From the NCBI GenBank assembly GCA_963931615.1, contig OZ007032.1, forward strand, positions 2,542,001 through 2,606,000: a stretch of 64,000 bases of DNA. Direction: 5' to 3'. The translations under genes were made by a program, and so were the position numbers. Every line of letters starts with the position of its first letter. Within the stretch, counting starts at the first letter, position 1. This DNA comes from Coprenecus sp902388455. GTDB lineage: Bacteria; Bacteroidota; Bacteroidia; Bacteroidales; UBA932. This document shows positions 1-7,043 of the stretch, in pieces. The notes beneath the pieces are model-generated. The model made no database searches. It was not told the DNA's origin and saw nothing but the letters and a program-made list of their open reading frames with translations.

Positions 1-1
1 C

Positions 2-979
2 AGGCTGCAGGAAGAGCATCAGGAAAAATTGGACAAAATAGAAGAGAGCCGCAGAATCTATGAGAAAGCCTCTGAAAGCGACCGTGAGTTTCTCGCCGGG
101 ATTATACGTGATGTGGAGAACGAAGCCCTGCAGATCCGCAAAAAGATAGATCAGGTCTCCGGAGAGGTCAGACAGATAGAGCTGCGCTTCCTTGCCGAGG
201 GAATCATTCCGGTAGTACAGGAGGAGGCATCGGAGCAGAACGAAATTGCCGATGAAAGCCCTCAGCAGAAGAGCACACCGGAATACACGTTCAGCCGACA
301 GTCCAAAGGCAAGATACCATATATCATTGTAGAAACCCCGGAACCCGAATTTGACTACTCATTCAAAATCCTCGGACGTAATGAAGGACAGTTCGTCGAA
401 GACAACACTCTGCCCGAAGGAGTTGTCTACCAGATACAGTTCATGGTGCTGTCCGAACACGCTTCGGTACGGGACATAAGAGGTATGAGTCCTGTCTTCG
501 TCACCAGGATGAAATCAGGCAAGTACCTGCACACAGTCGGACTTTTCTCTACATATCAGGAGGCTATGTCCAATCTGGGGAAGGTACGGCGCAACGGTTT
601 TTCAGACGCGATGATCATCGCATACAACAACGGAAAAAGTATCCCGGTAAAGACTGCCAGGACTATGGAGAATGAACGTGTCCTGTCAATGCCTGCCAAA
701 AGCGACCGGACCGGCTCATCCTCACGCCCGTCATCTTCCGGGTCATCAGGAGAAATATCCTATCAGGTGGTGCTCAAAGGCTATGGACCGGCTTTGCCCT
801 CAAGCATTCTGTCGGCCATAAGAGGCGCCACCACCAAAGACCTCACCAAGTCGGGGTCGGATGAGGCGACTGTCTTCGCAGTAGGGCCTTTCTCCGACCG
901 GAAGGATGCCGAGTTCGTACTCAAGATACTCGAGGACCTGGACATCAAGAACGTAAGCATAGAAAGCATTAAATTATAA
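2..979 (+). CDS. SPOR-like repeat protein with coiled coil (5' end outside window)
   Basis: The reading frame is open from the first base, so the gene begins upstream; the TTG at 29 is only an internal codon. The visible N-terminal part is charged and helix-rich (Glu/Lys/Gln), like a coiled coil. Two SPOR-like modules follow, at about residues 130-205 and 245-316, each with the pattern of a hydrophobic strand, a G-P-F or G-L-F-S turn, then an Ala/Glu helix. SPOR domains bind denuded glycan strands of peptidoglycan, so a periplasmic envelope role is likely, but the localisation signal lies outside the window. The stop is 6 bases before the nfeD start, so the gene probably shares an operon with nfeD and floA. 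SPOR assignment rests on pattern and is moderately sure. Confidence 0.72.
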   Translation, partial: RLQEEHQEKLDKIEESRRIYEKASESDREFLAGIIRDVENEALQIRKKIDQVSGEVRQIELRFLAEGIIPVVQEEASEQNEIADESPQQKSTPEYTFSRQSKGKIPYIIVETPEPEFDYSFKILGRNEGQFVEDNTLPEGVVYQIQFMVLSEHASVRDIRGMSPVFVTRMKSGKYLHTVGLFSTYQEAMSNLGKVRRNGFSDAMIIAYNNGKSIPVKTARTMENERVLSMPAKSDRTGSSSRPSSSGSSGEISYQVVLKGYGPALPSSILSAIRGATTKDLTKSGSDEATVFAVGPFSDRKDAEFVLKILEDLDIKNVSIESIKL

Positions 980-985
980 ATTCAG

Positions 986-1447
986 ATGGCACTTATCATC
1001 TCTCTCTCAATCCTTGGCCTCCTGCTCATTATCGCTGAAATCATTCTCATTCCCGGTATCTTCGTCGCCGGCACCCTCGGACTGGTGTCGATAGGCGCCG
1101 CGTGCTGGCTGGCATTCGACGGCATCGGACCGGACGCCGGGTACATAACGATAGCAGCCAATGCCGTACTGGCCGTAGTCTGCGCCGTGCTCTCGCTCCG
1201 CTCCAAGACATGGAAGAGGCTCTCGCTGCACACAGAGATCGACAGCCGCACGGACACGCGTCCCGAAGACAAGGGCATCGCCGTCGGCTCGCAGGGCACC
1301 ACCATTACCCGCCTGGCTCCCATGGGCAAAGTCCTGTTCGGCGACACTACGGTGGAATGCTCGGCCCGCAACGGCATCATCGACCCGGGACAGCAGGTCG
1401 AGGTAATCCTGATTGACGACAATAAAATATTTGTAAAACCTTTATAA
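986..1447 (+). CDS. NfeD-like membrane protein
   Basis: A 153-residue protein with hydrophobic segments covering roughly residues 1-75 and a C-terminal OB-fold-like domain (about 90-153) containing G-S-Q-G-T-T and a final V-E-V-I-L-I-D strand. This is the short, protease-less NfeD form that is commonly encoded next to flotillin-like proteins and thought to work with them in membrane microdomains. floA begins 15 bases downstream, which supports that pairing. Long frames on the opposite strand here are compositional shadows. Confidence 0.88.
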   Translation: MALIISLSILGLLLIIAEIILIPGIFVAGTLGLVSIGAACWLAFDGIGPDAGYITIAANAVLAVVCAVLSLRSKTWKRLSLHTEIDSRTDTRPEDKGIAVGSQGTTITRLAPMGKVLFGDTTVECSARNGIIDPGQQVEVILIDDNKIFVKPL

Positions 1448-1462
1448 CAACTGTTCATTATT

Positions 1463-2431
1463 ATGATTTCTTCAGTAGGACTCGTTATTATCTGGATAGC
1501 TGTGGCCATCGTGGCCCTGATTATCCTGCTCTGGTTCTTCCCGGTGACCCTGTGGTTCCAGGCTCTGATCTCGGGAGTGCGTATCTCCCTCATCCAGCTG
1601 GTGCTGATGAGGTGGAGGAAGGTTCCGCCGAGCACCATCGTCATGGCTATGGTCACTGGTACCAAGGCCGGCCTGAAGCTGGACGCCAATGCGCTTGAGG
1701 CTCACTACCTGGCGAAGGGCAACGTGCCCAATGTGGTCAATGCCCTGATTTCCGCAGACAAGGCCAATATCAACCTCGACTTCAAGATGGCGGCTGCCAT
1801 CGACCTCGCCGGCCGCGATGTGTTCGAGGCCGTGCAGATGTCGGTCAACCCCAAGGTCATCAACACTCCGCCCGTGACGGCTGTCGCCAAGGACGGTATC
1901 CAGATGATAGCCAAGGCCAGGGTTACTGTCCGGGCCAATATCAAGCAGCTCGTCGGCGGTGCCGGTGAGGAGACTGTTCTCGCCCGCGTAGGTGAGGGTA
2001 TCGTATCCAGTATAGGTGCGTCGGAGTCGCACAAGGATGTGCTGGAGCATCCCGACTCAATCTCCAAGGTAGTGCTGGCCAAGGGGCTCGATGCGGGTAC
2101 GGCTTTCGAGATTCTTTCGATCGATATCGCCGATATCGACATAGGCAAGAATATCGGTGCGGTGCTGCAGATCGACCAGGCCAATGCCGACAAGAATATC
2201 GCCCAGGCCCGCGCCGAGGAGCGCCGTGCGATGGCCGTGGCTCTCGAGCAGGAGATGAAGGCCAAGGCACAGGAGGCCAGGGCACAGGTTATCGAGGCCG
2301 AGAGAGAGATTCCTCTGGCTATGGCGGATGCCTTCCGTTCCGGCAATCTCGGTATCATGGACTACTATCGGATAAAGAATATCCAGGCTGACACCGATAT
2401 GCGCGAGAATATCGCTAAGGAAAGCGTATAA
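1463..2431 (+). CDS. floA: Flotillin-like protein FloA
   Basis: A 322-residue protein matching the usual length of FloA. An N-terminal membrane segment (about residues 4-27) is followed by the SPFH-type region, including a conserved stretch around V-T-G-T-K-A-G-L at residue 64, and an Ala/Glu-rich coiled coil at about 235-300. FloA forms membrane assemblies and is implicated in organising membrane domains. The gene follows nfeD directly and ends before a strong terminator, so it is probably last in the SPOR-nfeD-floA operon. Family assignment is very secure; the function in this organism is inferred. Confidence 0.95.
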   Translation: MISSVGLVIIWIAVAIVALIILLWFFPVTLWFQALISGVRISLIQLVLMRWRKVPPSTIVMAMVTGTKAGLKLDANALEAHYLAKGNVPNVVNALISADKANINLDFKMAAAIDLAGRDVFEAVQMSVNPKVINTPPVTAVAKDGIQMIAKARVTVRANIKQLVGGAGEETVLARVGEGIVSSIGASESHKDVLEHPDSISKVVLAKGLDAGTAFEILSIDIADIDIGKNIGAVLQIDQANADKNIAQARAEERRAMAVALEQEMKAKAQEARAQVIEAEREIPLAMADAFRSGNLGIMDYYRIKNIQADTDMRENIAKESV

Positions 2432-2466
2432 ATAAATTACGTACGCAGGAGATACCACGCAAAATA

Positions 2467-2504
2467 AAATTCCCGGACAGCCTTAGGAGCTTGTCCGGGA
2501 ATTT
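2467..2504. terminator. Bidirectional intrinsic terminator
   Basis: A perfect 13-bp stem (2467-2479 with 2492-2504) and a 12-base loop. The stem starts with AAA and ends with TTT, so it can serve both converging genes: floA on the plus strand and the PepSY-like lipoprotein on the minus strand. Confidence 0.9.
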
Positions 2505-2527
2505 CTGTTATCCTATGAGAGGTTTGA

Positions 2528-3847
2528 TTAGAGAATCGTTCCGTCGGAGGTGATGCGTACGTTACGCTCGCTGTCGCCGCGGCCTTCCAGCTCGATGAGG
2601 TAGTACTCGCTTTCGGGGGTCTGGATGTACTCGGCGTCATCGATACGGTAATCCGGGTATTCCTTTGACAGGGCGCTTGTCACTGCCTCGGGCAGCTCGC
2701 TGATGCGGACATCCCACTGAGACCATACCCATTCTCCCGCACCGTTGAAATTGACATCCTTCTCCTTGCCGTCATGCCATATCTCAACCTCGAGGTAACC
2801 GTCATCCCAGTCCTGCTCGATAATGCGGGCTCCCGGATATTTGTCCGCTATGAATTCCTCAATGCTGCCGTCTACCATACCGCCGTTTCCGCCTCCGGGA
2901 TTATCCCCATTACCCCTGACAGGTGCCACTGTGCCGTCGGCATACACATCCACCTTGATATCATCATCATGAAACTCCAGATCGAAACGGTAGAACTCGC
3001 CTTCAGGCGTCTCATAGAAATCCACATCGTCAATCCAGTAGTCCCCATACTCAGATGCCTCAAGATAGCCCATGATGTCATCGGGAACCTGCCCGGGACG
3101 CATCTCGGTACGGGTAAACATCCAGTTCTGAGAATAGTCGAAGAAAAGCTCACGGCATACTTTGGCCCCATTCTCATCAGTATCTATTATCTCTACCTCC
3201 GTCATACCGTCCTCGATGTCAATATCCACGATACGTGCCCCGGGATAATTGGCGGCAATGAACTCCTCGATGCTGCCGGAAGGAGTGTCGGGAATATAAT
3301 CCCAGTAGTCATAGTCTTCCTCGGCGTCAATTACCGTCTTGACCAGCACACCGTCCTCGGAGAAATACAGGTCTACTTCCTGATGGACTCCATCAGCAGT
3401 GGTCCCTTCAACTTCAATGATGTAAATGGTCTCAACTCCTCCCCTGCGCAGCATATCGATGTCGTCGATACGCCAATCGGCATATTCGGTGGCGTCAAAT
3501 GCGGCCCAGACCGCATCCGGAATCATGTACTGAGGCAGGTCTTCCTCGGTCATCTGCCACTGATACTGTGCGTCAAACCATGCGGAATAATTGACCAGAT
3601 CTCCGTTATCCGAGCGGACCTCCGGAGTCACACCTGCCGGAGCCTTGAAGTCTGCTACATAGTAACTGTTTTTCTGCGACCACTTTACATCCTGCGCCTC
3701 GGGATAAAGGTCGAACAGCGCAGCCTGAAGCTCCGGTGTGGCTTCAATGTTCTGGAGGTTCTCCGGCCTCTGCTTATTGCAGGAGGTTGCGGAGAGCATA
3801 AGGGACAGAATGCACCCTGATACAATAAGTTTAAAATTCGTCTTCAT
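2528..3847 (-). CDS. Lipoprotein with tandem PepSY-like domains
   Basis: A 439-residue exported protein. The N-terminus is a lipoprotein signal with lipobox L-S-A-T-S-C, lipidated Cys at residue 23. The mature part shows three PepSY-like (DUF2874 type) repeats, at about residues 38-175, 190-310 and 325-439. Repeats two and three each open with the motif S-I-E-E-F-I-A-x-x-Y-P-G-A-R-I. The protein is very acidic, rich in Asp, Glu and Tyr. PepSY-like proteins are periplasmic or surface proteins of poorly known function. It lies next to a second PepSY-like gene and a two-component system, suggesting a shared envelope-stress or ion-response role (inference). Confidence 0.85.
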   Translation of the reverse strand: MKTNFKLIVSGCILSLMLSATSCNKQRPENLQNIEATPELQAALFDLYPEAQDVKWSQKNSYYVADFKAPAGVTPEVRSDNGDLVNYSAWFDAQYQWQMTEEDLPQYMIPDAVWAAFDATEYADWRIDDIDMLRRGGVETIYIIEVEGTTADGVHQEVDLYFSEDGVLVKTVIDAEEDYDYWDYIPDTPSGSIEEFIAANYPGARIVDIDIEDGMTEVEIIDTDENGAKVCRELFFDYSQNWMFTRTEMRPGQVPDDIMGYLEASEYGDYWIDDVDFYETPEGEFYRFDLEFHDDDIKVDVYADGTVAPVRGNGDNPGGGNGGMVDGSIEEFIADKYPGARIIEQDWDDGYLEVEIWHDGKEKDVNFNGAGEWVWSQWDVRISELPEAVTSALSKEYPDYRIDDAEYIQTPESEYYLIELEGRGDSERNVRITSDGTIL

Positions 3848-3920
3848 AAAAGTGATTGTTTAAAAATTAGAAATTCGGGGCTTAATGCCATACCTTGGAT
3901 TGTGTGACATCTTTCAAAAA

Positions 3921-3952
3921 ACGGACCCTGCAGCATTTGCGACAGAGTCCGT
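3921..3952 (-). terminator. Terminator of the small PepSY-like gene
   Basis: Inverted repeat ACGGACCCTG / CAGAGTCCGT (one mismatch) around a short loop, with a run of T on the minus-strand 3' side (the A run at 3915-3920 on plus). It sits just past the stop of the 160-residue frame ending at 3987. Confidence 0.75.
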
Positions 3953-3986
3953 CCTTGAGTTATACAATATGGTCTGTCACATTTGG

Positions 3987-4427
3987 TTAGTCGTCCATGT
4001 CGATAAGATTGTAGCTGAGATCAAACGTCAGCTCCAGGCCATTGGTCAGAGACACCTCGATATCACGCCTGTCACGGTCTATGGAATGAATCTGCACCCC
4101 CTGGAAGTTGCTGTTGACATAAGTCACAATCTGCTCGGGGACTATGCCTGCGGGAAGCACCGAATACTTGCAGTCTATCTCCTTCCACTGTCCGTCCTTG
4201 TAGAACTCGATCTTGATGGAGTTGGTGAACATCACCTCGTAGCGCACCTCCATGAAATCGCGCTCCTCCTTGGCGAAGGACACCTTCTGGTCTGCAAAAT
4301 AGGTATTGATGAACTCCTGTGCAGGAGCAGGAAGCTGGTTGAACTGGATCGGACGGTCGTGGTCCGCGCGGGCCGATGCCGCAGAAAAGAGCAGCAATGC
4401 AGCTGCGACGATAAGAATCTTTTTCAT
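3987..4427 (-). CDS. Small secreted PepSY-like protein
   Basis: A 146-residue protein starting at the ATG at 4427, chosen because AAGGAG lies 7 bases upstream and because this start gives a clean signal peptide (M-K-K-I-L-I-V-A-A-A-L-L-L-F, cleavage near A-R-A-D). A longer frame to 4469 has no such support. The mature part is one PepSY-like unit: a Leu-Pro helix start (residues about 27-40), a basic/acidic strand region and a second half beginning L-P-A-G-I-V. Function is unknown, but such proteins often sit next to regulated two-component systems in Bacteroidota, as here. Confidence 0.85.
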   Translation of the reverse strand: MKKILIVAAALLLFSAASARADHDRPIQFNQLPAPAQEFINTYFADQKVSFAKEERDFMEVRYEVMFTNSIKIEFYKDGQWKEIDCKYSVLPAGIVPEQIVTYVNSNFQGVQIHSIDRDRRDIEVSLTNGLELTFDLSYNLIDMDD

Positions 4428-4501
4428 ATTTTCTCCTTTTTTAAACATTGTTTCATCTTTACGGCGCAAATGTCAGGAGAGATTTTAAAAAGAAGTTGAA
4501 A

Positions 4502-5767
4502 TCATTTCCATTTTACCGAAAAAATGTGCATCCCGCCCTCGAACCTGTAGCCGACATCCAGACTGTAGTACCTCTGGACAGCTCCCACAAGTGCCAGTCC
4601 GAGCCCCAGGGCCCCTTCCCGTCCACCGCTCTTGTAGAAGCGGTCGAAGATGTGGTCCCCGTCGAGAGCCCGGTCACCCGTATTTGCGATCTCCATGGTA
4701 CGCCCGCTCACAGAGATGCGGATCCTGCCTCCCGTACGCGTATATATATAGGCGTTCTTGAGCAGATTGCCGGTCAGGGTCCTCGCCAGCGATTCATTCA
4801 TCCTCACCGTAAGGCTGTCGCGGCGGGAGAACTCCACCTTTATGTCCTTGTCGGCATATATCTCCGAGAAAAGCTCCACACTTTCCTCCAGCATCTCCGG
4901 AATATCCACATCCGTACTTTCCGGGAACTGCCTGTTGTCTATCTTGGTGAGCAGCAGCAGAGTCCTGTTGAGCCGCACCACTCCCCCGAGAGTTCTCTGA
5001 ATGCCCAGGAGCTCCCCTATCTGCTTCTCGTTCAGATCAGTGTTGTCCAGCAGCCATTCGATGCGGTTGCCCATCACCGCCAGAGGTGTCTGGAGCTCGT
5101 GCGAGGCATTGCCTATGAACTCCTTCTGAGCCTCGAACGCCTCCTCGTAGCGCCCAAGAGCCTTCTCTGCCGCCACATTCAGTTTTTTGAACTCAGAGAT
5201 CCCGGTAGGATTGTCCAGAGGAGGATTCTGGCCTCCCACCTTGAAGCGGTCCAGCCATTCCAGCAGACGGTAGAGCGGCCTCATGTTGCGGTAGAACACC
5301 AGCACCGTCACCATTATGACCGTAATCAGAAGAGCGAAGTACAGTATCACCACCCACACCAGAGTGCCCTGCATCAGCTCCTCCTTGTCGATTGTGGGAG
5401 TATAGGCCTTGAGCAGGAAATACTCCCCGCCGTCCGTCATGAAGACCGTAGTGAGCACACGGGCAGGCTCCTTGCCTATCGACGGGAAATACTCATCGTT
5501 GAAATAATACCTTATCGAAGGGTGGTCATGCGCAAACTGCCTGCCTATCGGGATGATGTCGTAAAGTATGTTGGCACCTATATTGGACGGCATCTCCCGG
5601 CCTGACAGCACACGCGATATCACTATGTCGGAAAACTCGTCGAGGGCATCGTCAGTCTCGTCGTTGATCTCGTCCAGCGTCTTGAAATAGAACAGGGCAG
5701 CCCAGACGGCCATCAGGGGGAGGAGGACCATCGCCAGACGGAGGGCTATGCGGTACATCAGTTTCAT
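4502..5767 (-). CDS. Two-component sensor histidine kinase
   Basis: A 421-residue membrane histidine kinase. The start at 5767 is preferred: GGAG lies just upstream and it follows the response regulator stop by 4 bases. Two membrane segments, at about residues 8-28 and 145-168, bracket a periplasmic sensor domain. The phospho-acceptor is His223 in an S-H-E-L-Q-T-P H-box. The N-box N-L-L-K-N-A, a short G1 box (A-N-T-G) and the G2 region G-L-G-L-A-L are present. The G1 box is reduced compared with the usual D-x-G-x-G, which is common in kinases of this subgroup. It should phosphorylate the regulator encoded just upstream. The signal is unknown. Confidence 0.93.
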   Translation of the reverse strand: MKLMYRIALRLAMVLLPLMAVWAALFYFKTLDEINDETDDALDEFSDIVISRVLSGREMPSNIGANILYDIIPIGRQFAHDHPSIRYYFNDEYFPSIGKEPARVLTTVFMTDGGEYFLLKAYTPTIDKEELMQGTLVWVVILYFALLITVIMVTVLVFYRNMRPLYRLLEWLDRFKVGGQNPPLDNPTGISEFKKLNVAAEKALGRYEEAFEAQKEFIGNASHELQTPLAVMGNRIEWLLDNTDLNEKQIGELLGIQRTLGGVVRLNRTLLLLTKIDNRQFPESTDVDIPEMLEESVELFSEIYADKDIKVEFSRRDSLTVRMNESLARTLTGNLLKNAYIYTRTGGRIRISVSGRTMEIANTGDRALDGDHIFDRFYKSGGREGALGLGLALVGAVQRYYSLDVGYRFEGGMHIFSVKWK

Positions 5768-5771
5768 GGCC

Positions 5772-6455
5772 CTACTCCGACTGCGGTACAAGCTTGTACC
5801 CGAATCCGTAAACCGCCTTGATCTCTATGTCCGCCCCCGCAGCCTGAAGCTTGCGGCGCAGGTTCTTGACCTGAGAATAGACGAAATGGTAGTCATCGGC
5901 CTGGTCGGCATGGTCCCCCCACACTGCCTCGGCCAGCACCGACTTGTCCACCAGATGGTTGGGTCTCTGCATGAAATAGAGCAGGACATCGAACTCCTTC
6001 TTGAGAAGCTGGAGCTGCACCCCGGCCACCTCGACATAGCCGCTGTCCGGCTGGAGCGACACATTGCCGTAGTCTATGGACAGATTGCCCCCTGTACGCC
6101 CGCGGCGCAGGACACTGCGGATACGGGCCTTCAGCTCGGCCATGTGGAACGGCTTGGGCAGATAGTCGTCGGCCCCGTGCTCCAGGCCGTACACCTTGTC
6201 GTCCAGCGAATCCTTGGCAGAGATGATTATGACGTTCTCACGCTTGTTCAGCTGCTTGAGATGGTCCAGCAGCTGCAGGCCGCTTCCCCCGGGCAGCATG
6301 ATGTCCAGCAGTATGCAGTCATAGCTGTAGCCGGAGATCCTCGCATCCGCCTCATCGAAGGTGGAAGCCGTCTCCACTACGTATTTTTCCTCCGTCAGGG
6401 CCCTCTGCATCAGCTCCCTCAGCGAAGGATCATCCTCAACAATAAGAAGTTTCAT
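5772..6455 (-). CDS. OmpR/PhoB-family response regulator
   Basis: A 227-residue regulator. The receiver domain (about 1-115) has acidic residues E7, D8, D9, the phospho-acceptor Asp51 in L-L-D-I-M-L-P and a conserved Lys in Y-L-P-K-P-F. The C-terminal winged-helix DNA-binding domain (about 130-227) ends with the typical V-Y-G-F-G-Y-K-L motif. It is the first gene of a two-gene unit with the sensor kinase. The adjacent PepSY-like genes are plausible targets, but no operator could be identified. Confidence 0.95.
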   Translation of the reverse strand: MKLLIVEDDPSLRELMQRALTEEKYVVETASTFDEADARISGYSYDCILLDIMLPGGSGLQLLDHLKQLNKRENVIIISAKDSLDDKVYGLEHGADDYLPKPFHMAELKARIRSVLRRGRTGGNLSIDYGNVSLQPDSGYVEVAGVQLQLLKKEFDVLLYFMQRPNHLVDKSVLAEAVWGDHADQADDYHFVYSQVKNLRRKLQAAGADIEIKAVYGFGYKLVPQSE

Positions 6456-6480
6456 ATAATTGACATGTCCTATAGGTCTG

Positions 6481-6488
6481 CAAATTTA
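6481..6488 (-). promoter_or_regulatory. -7 box of the two-component operon
   Basis: On the minus strand TAAATTTG, a full match to the Bacteroidota -7 consensus TAnnTTTG, about 26 bases upstream of the response regulator start. No convincing -33 TTTG is visible at the expected distance. Confidence 0.6.
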
Positions 6489-6553
6489 TACACGAAAAGT
6501 GAAAAGAATCTGAAATTGTAGCAAATAAAGCCCCTACTTTCGGAAATAAACCC

Positions 6554-6561
6554 TATATTTG
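6554..6561 (+). promoter_or_regulatory. -7 box of the tRNA-Pro promoter
   Basis: TATATTTG fits the Bacteroidota -7 consensus and lies 12 bases before the mature tRNA start, the position expected for a tRNA promoter. Confidence 0.65.
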
Positions 6562-6573
6562 CGCCTCTTTTAT

Positions 6574-6647
6574 CGGGGTGTGGCGCAGTTGGCTAGCGCA
6601 CCTGCTTTGGGAGCAGGGGGTCCTCCGTTCGAGTCGGAGTACCCCGA
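6574..6647 (+). tRNA. tRNA-Pro(UGG)
   Basis: A full cloverleaf can be drawn. The acceptor stem CGGGGTG / TACCCCG has one G-T pair. The D stem is GCGC/GCGC. The anticodon stem CCTGC/GCAGG carries loop TTTGGGA, giving anticodon TGG. The T arm is CTCCG TTCGAGT CGGAG, with discriminator A. Length is 74 bases and the CCA end is not encoded, as is usual in Bacteroidota. The gene stands alone at the left border of the capsule region. Confidence 0.97.
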
Positions 6648-6660
6648 CAACACTGAAAAT

Positions 6661-6695
6661 AAAGCACTTGCAAGATTTTTTGCAGGTGCTTTTTC
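6661..6695 (+). terminator. Terminator after tRNA-Pro
   Basis: A 12-bp stem with one T-G pair (6661-6672 with 6681-6692), an 8-base loop and a T tract, starting 13 bases after the tRNA. Confidence 0.85.
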
Positions 6696-6789
6696 CGTTA
6701 AGCGAAAACCGGCTTTCAGCTTTCCACCTTCATCATGATGTCTGAAGCACTCGGCATGCATCTCAGCCTGATGAAAAAACTTAAGGCCC

Positions 6790-6822
6790 GGTGTGCCGTC
6801 TCTTTCAGAGAGACAGCACACC
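6790..6822 (+). repeat. Left recombination-site-like repeat (33 bp)
   Basis: The repeat consists of a 14-bp arm GGTGTGCCGTCTCT, a 5-base spacer TTCAG, and a 14-bp arm AGAGACAGCACACC. The arms are near-perfect inverted copies of each other; the spacer is asymmetric and so gives the site a direction. Its reverse complement matches the repeat at 6945-6977 at 32 of 33 positions. The architecture (inverted arms around a short asymmetric core) is that of a site-specific recombination site. Confidence 0.85.
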
Positions 6823-6893
6823 CCGATCAGGGCACGTTACAGCCGTATTTTCGAAGGGAAAGTCAGAGTGAAGAGGAAAAAAAAGGGGATAAT

Positions 6894-6925
6894 TTTGCCG
6901 CTAACAATAAAATTAATTAGCTTTG
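6894..6925 (+). promoter_or_regulatory. Promoter of the capsule locus (between the repeats)
   Basis: A -33 element TTTG at 6894-6897 and a -7 element TAGCTTTG at 6918-6925, 20 bp apart, match the Bacteroidota consensus. Transcription should begin near 6932, so the right repeat (6945-6977) would form a hairpin in the 5' leader of the transcript. Confidence 0.78.
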
Positions 6926-6944
6926 CGACAATGTTTAAAGGCCC

Positions 6945-6977
6945 GATGTGCTGTCTCTCTGAAAGAGACGGCACACC
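6945..6977 (-). repeat. Right recombination-site-like repeat (33 bp)
   Basis: An arm GATGTGCTGTCTCT, spacer CTGAA and arm AGAGACGGCACACC. The spacer is the exact reverse complement of the left copy's TTCAG, so the two sites point towards each other. Both copies are preceded, in the same orientation, by a TTAA(A)GGCCC box, which is not part of the inverted match. The hairpin is not followed by a T tract, which argues against a simple terminator. Confidence 0.85.
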
Positions 6978-7043
6978 GAACATCAGATTGCACGATTATG
7001 TATGTACTTGAATCTCATAGTTTTACAAGAGATTTTAGGAGCC

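Larger units (their letters stand above)
6790..6977. other. Candidate invertible promoter segment
   Basis: A 188-bp segment is bounded by two 33-bp repeats in inverted orientation and contains one good Bacteroidota promoter pointing right, into the polysaccharide locus. Many Bacteroides capsule loci are controlled by small invertible promoter segments of this size and placement, switched by serine or tyrosine recombinases. No recombinase gene lies in this window, so the enzyme would act in trans. As read, the promoter is in the ON orientation. Inversion is an inference from structure; only one orientation is seen here. Confidence 0.7.

Noticed and set aside
982..1689. Long open frame antisense to nfeD and floA
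   Set aside because: It overlaps well-supported NfeD and FloA genes and its protein looks like low-complexity Met/Arg/Ser sequence; a shadow of GC-rich coding DNA.
2774..3820. 348-codon plus-strand frame across the PepSY-like lipoprotein gene
   Set aside because: Minus strand has a lipoprotein signal and PepSY repeats; the plus frame has no recognisable start context or domains.
4448..5605. 385-codon plus-strand frame
   Set aside because: It lies antisense to a histidine kinase with complete motifs. His/Gln/Arg-rich translation is typical of a shadow.
5748..6521. 257-codon plus-strand frame opposite the response regulator
   Set aside because: The minus-strand regulator is complete with receiver and winged-helix motifs.
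6570..6821. Minus-strand frame over the tRNA
   Set aside because: It covers the tRNA, its terminator and the left recombination site; not a gene.
6790..6977. The two palindromes as intrinsic terminators
   Set aside because: Neither is followed by a T tract, they are near-identical in inverted orientation, and a promoter lies between; recombination sites explain them better.
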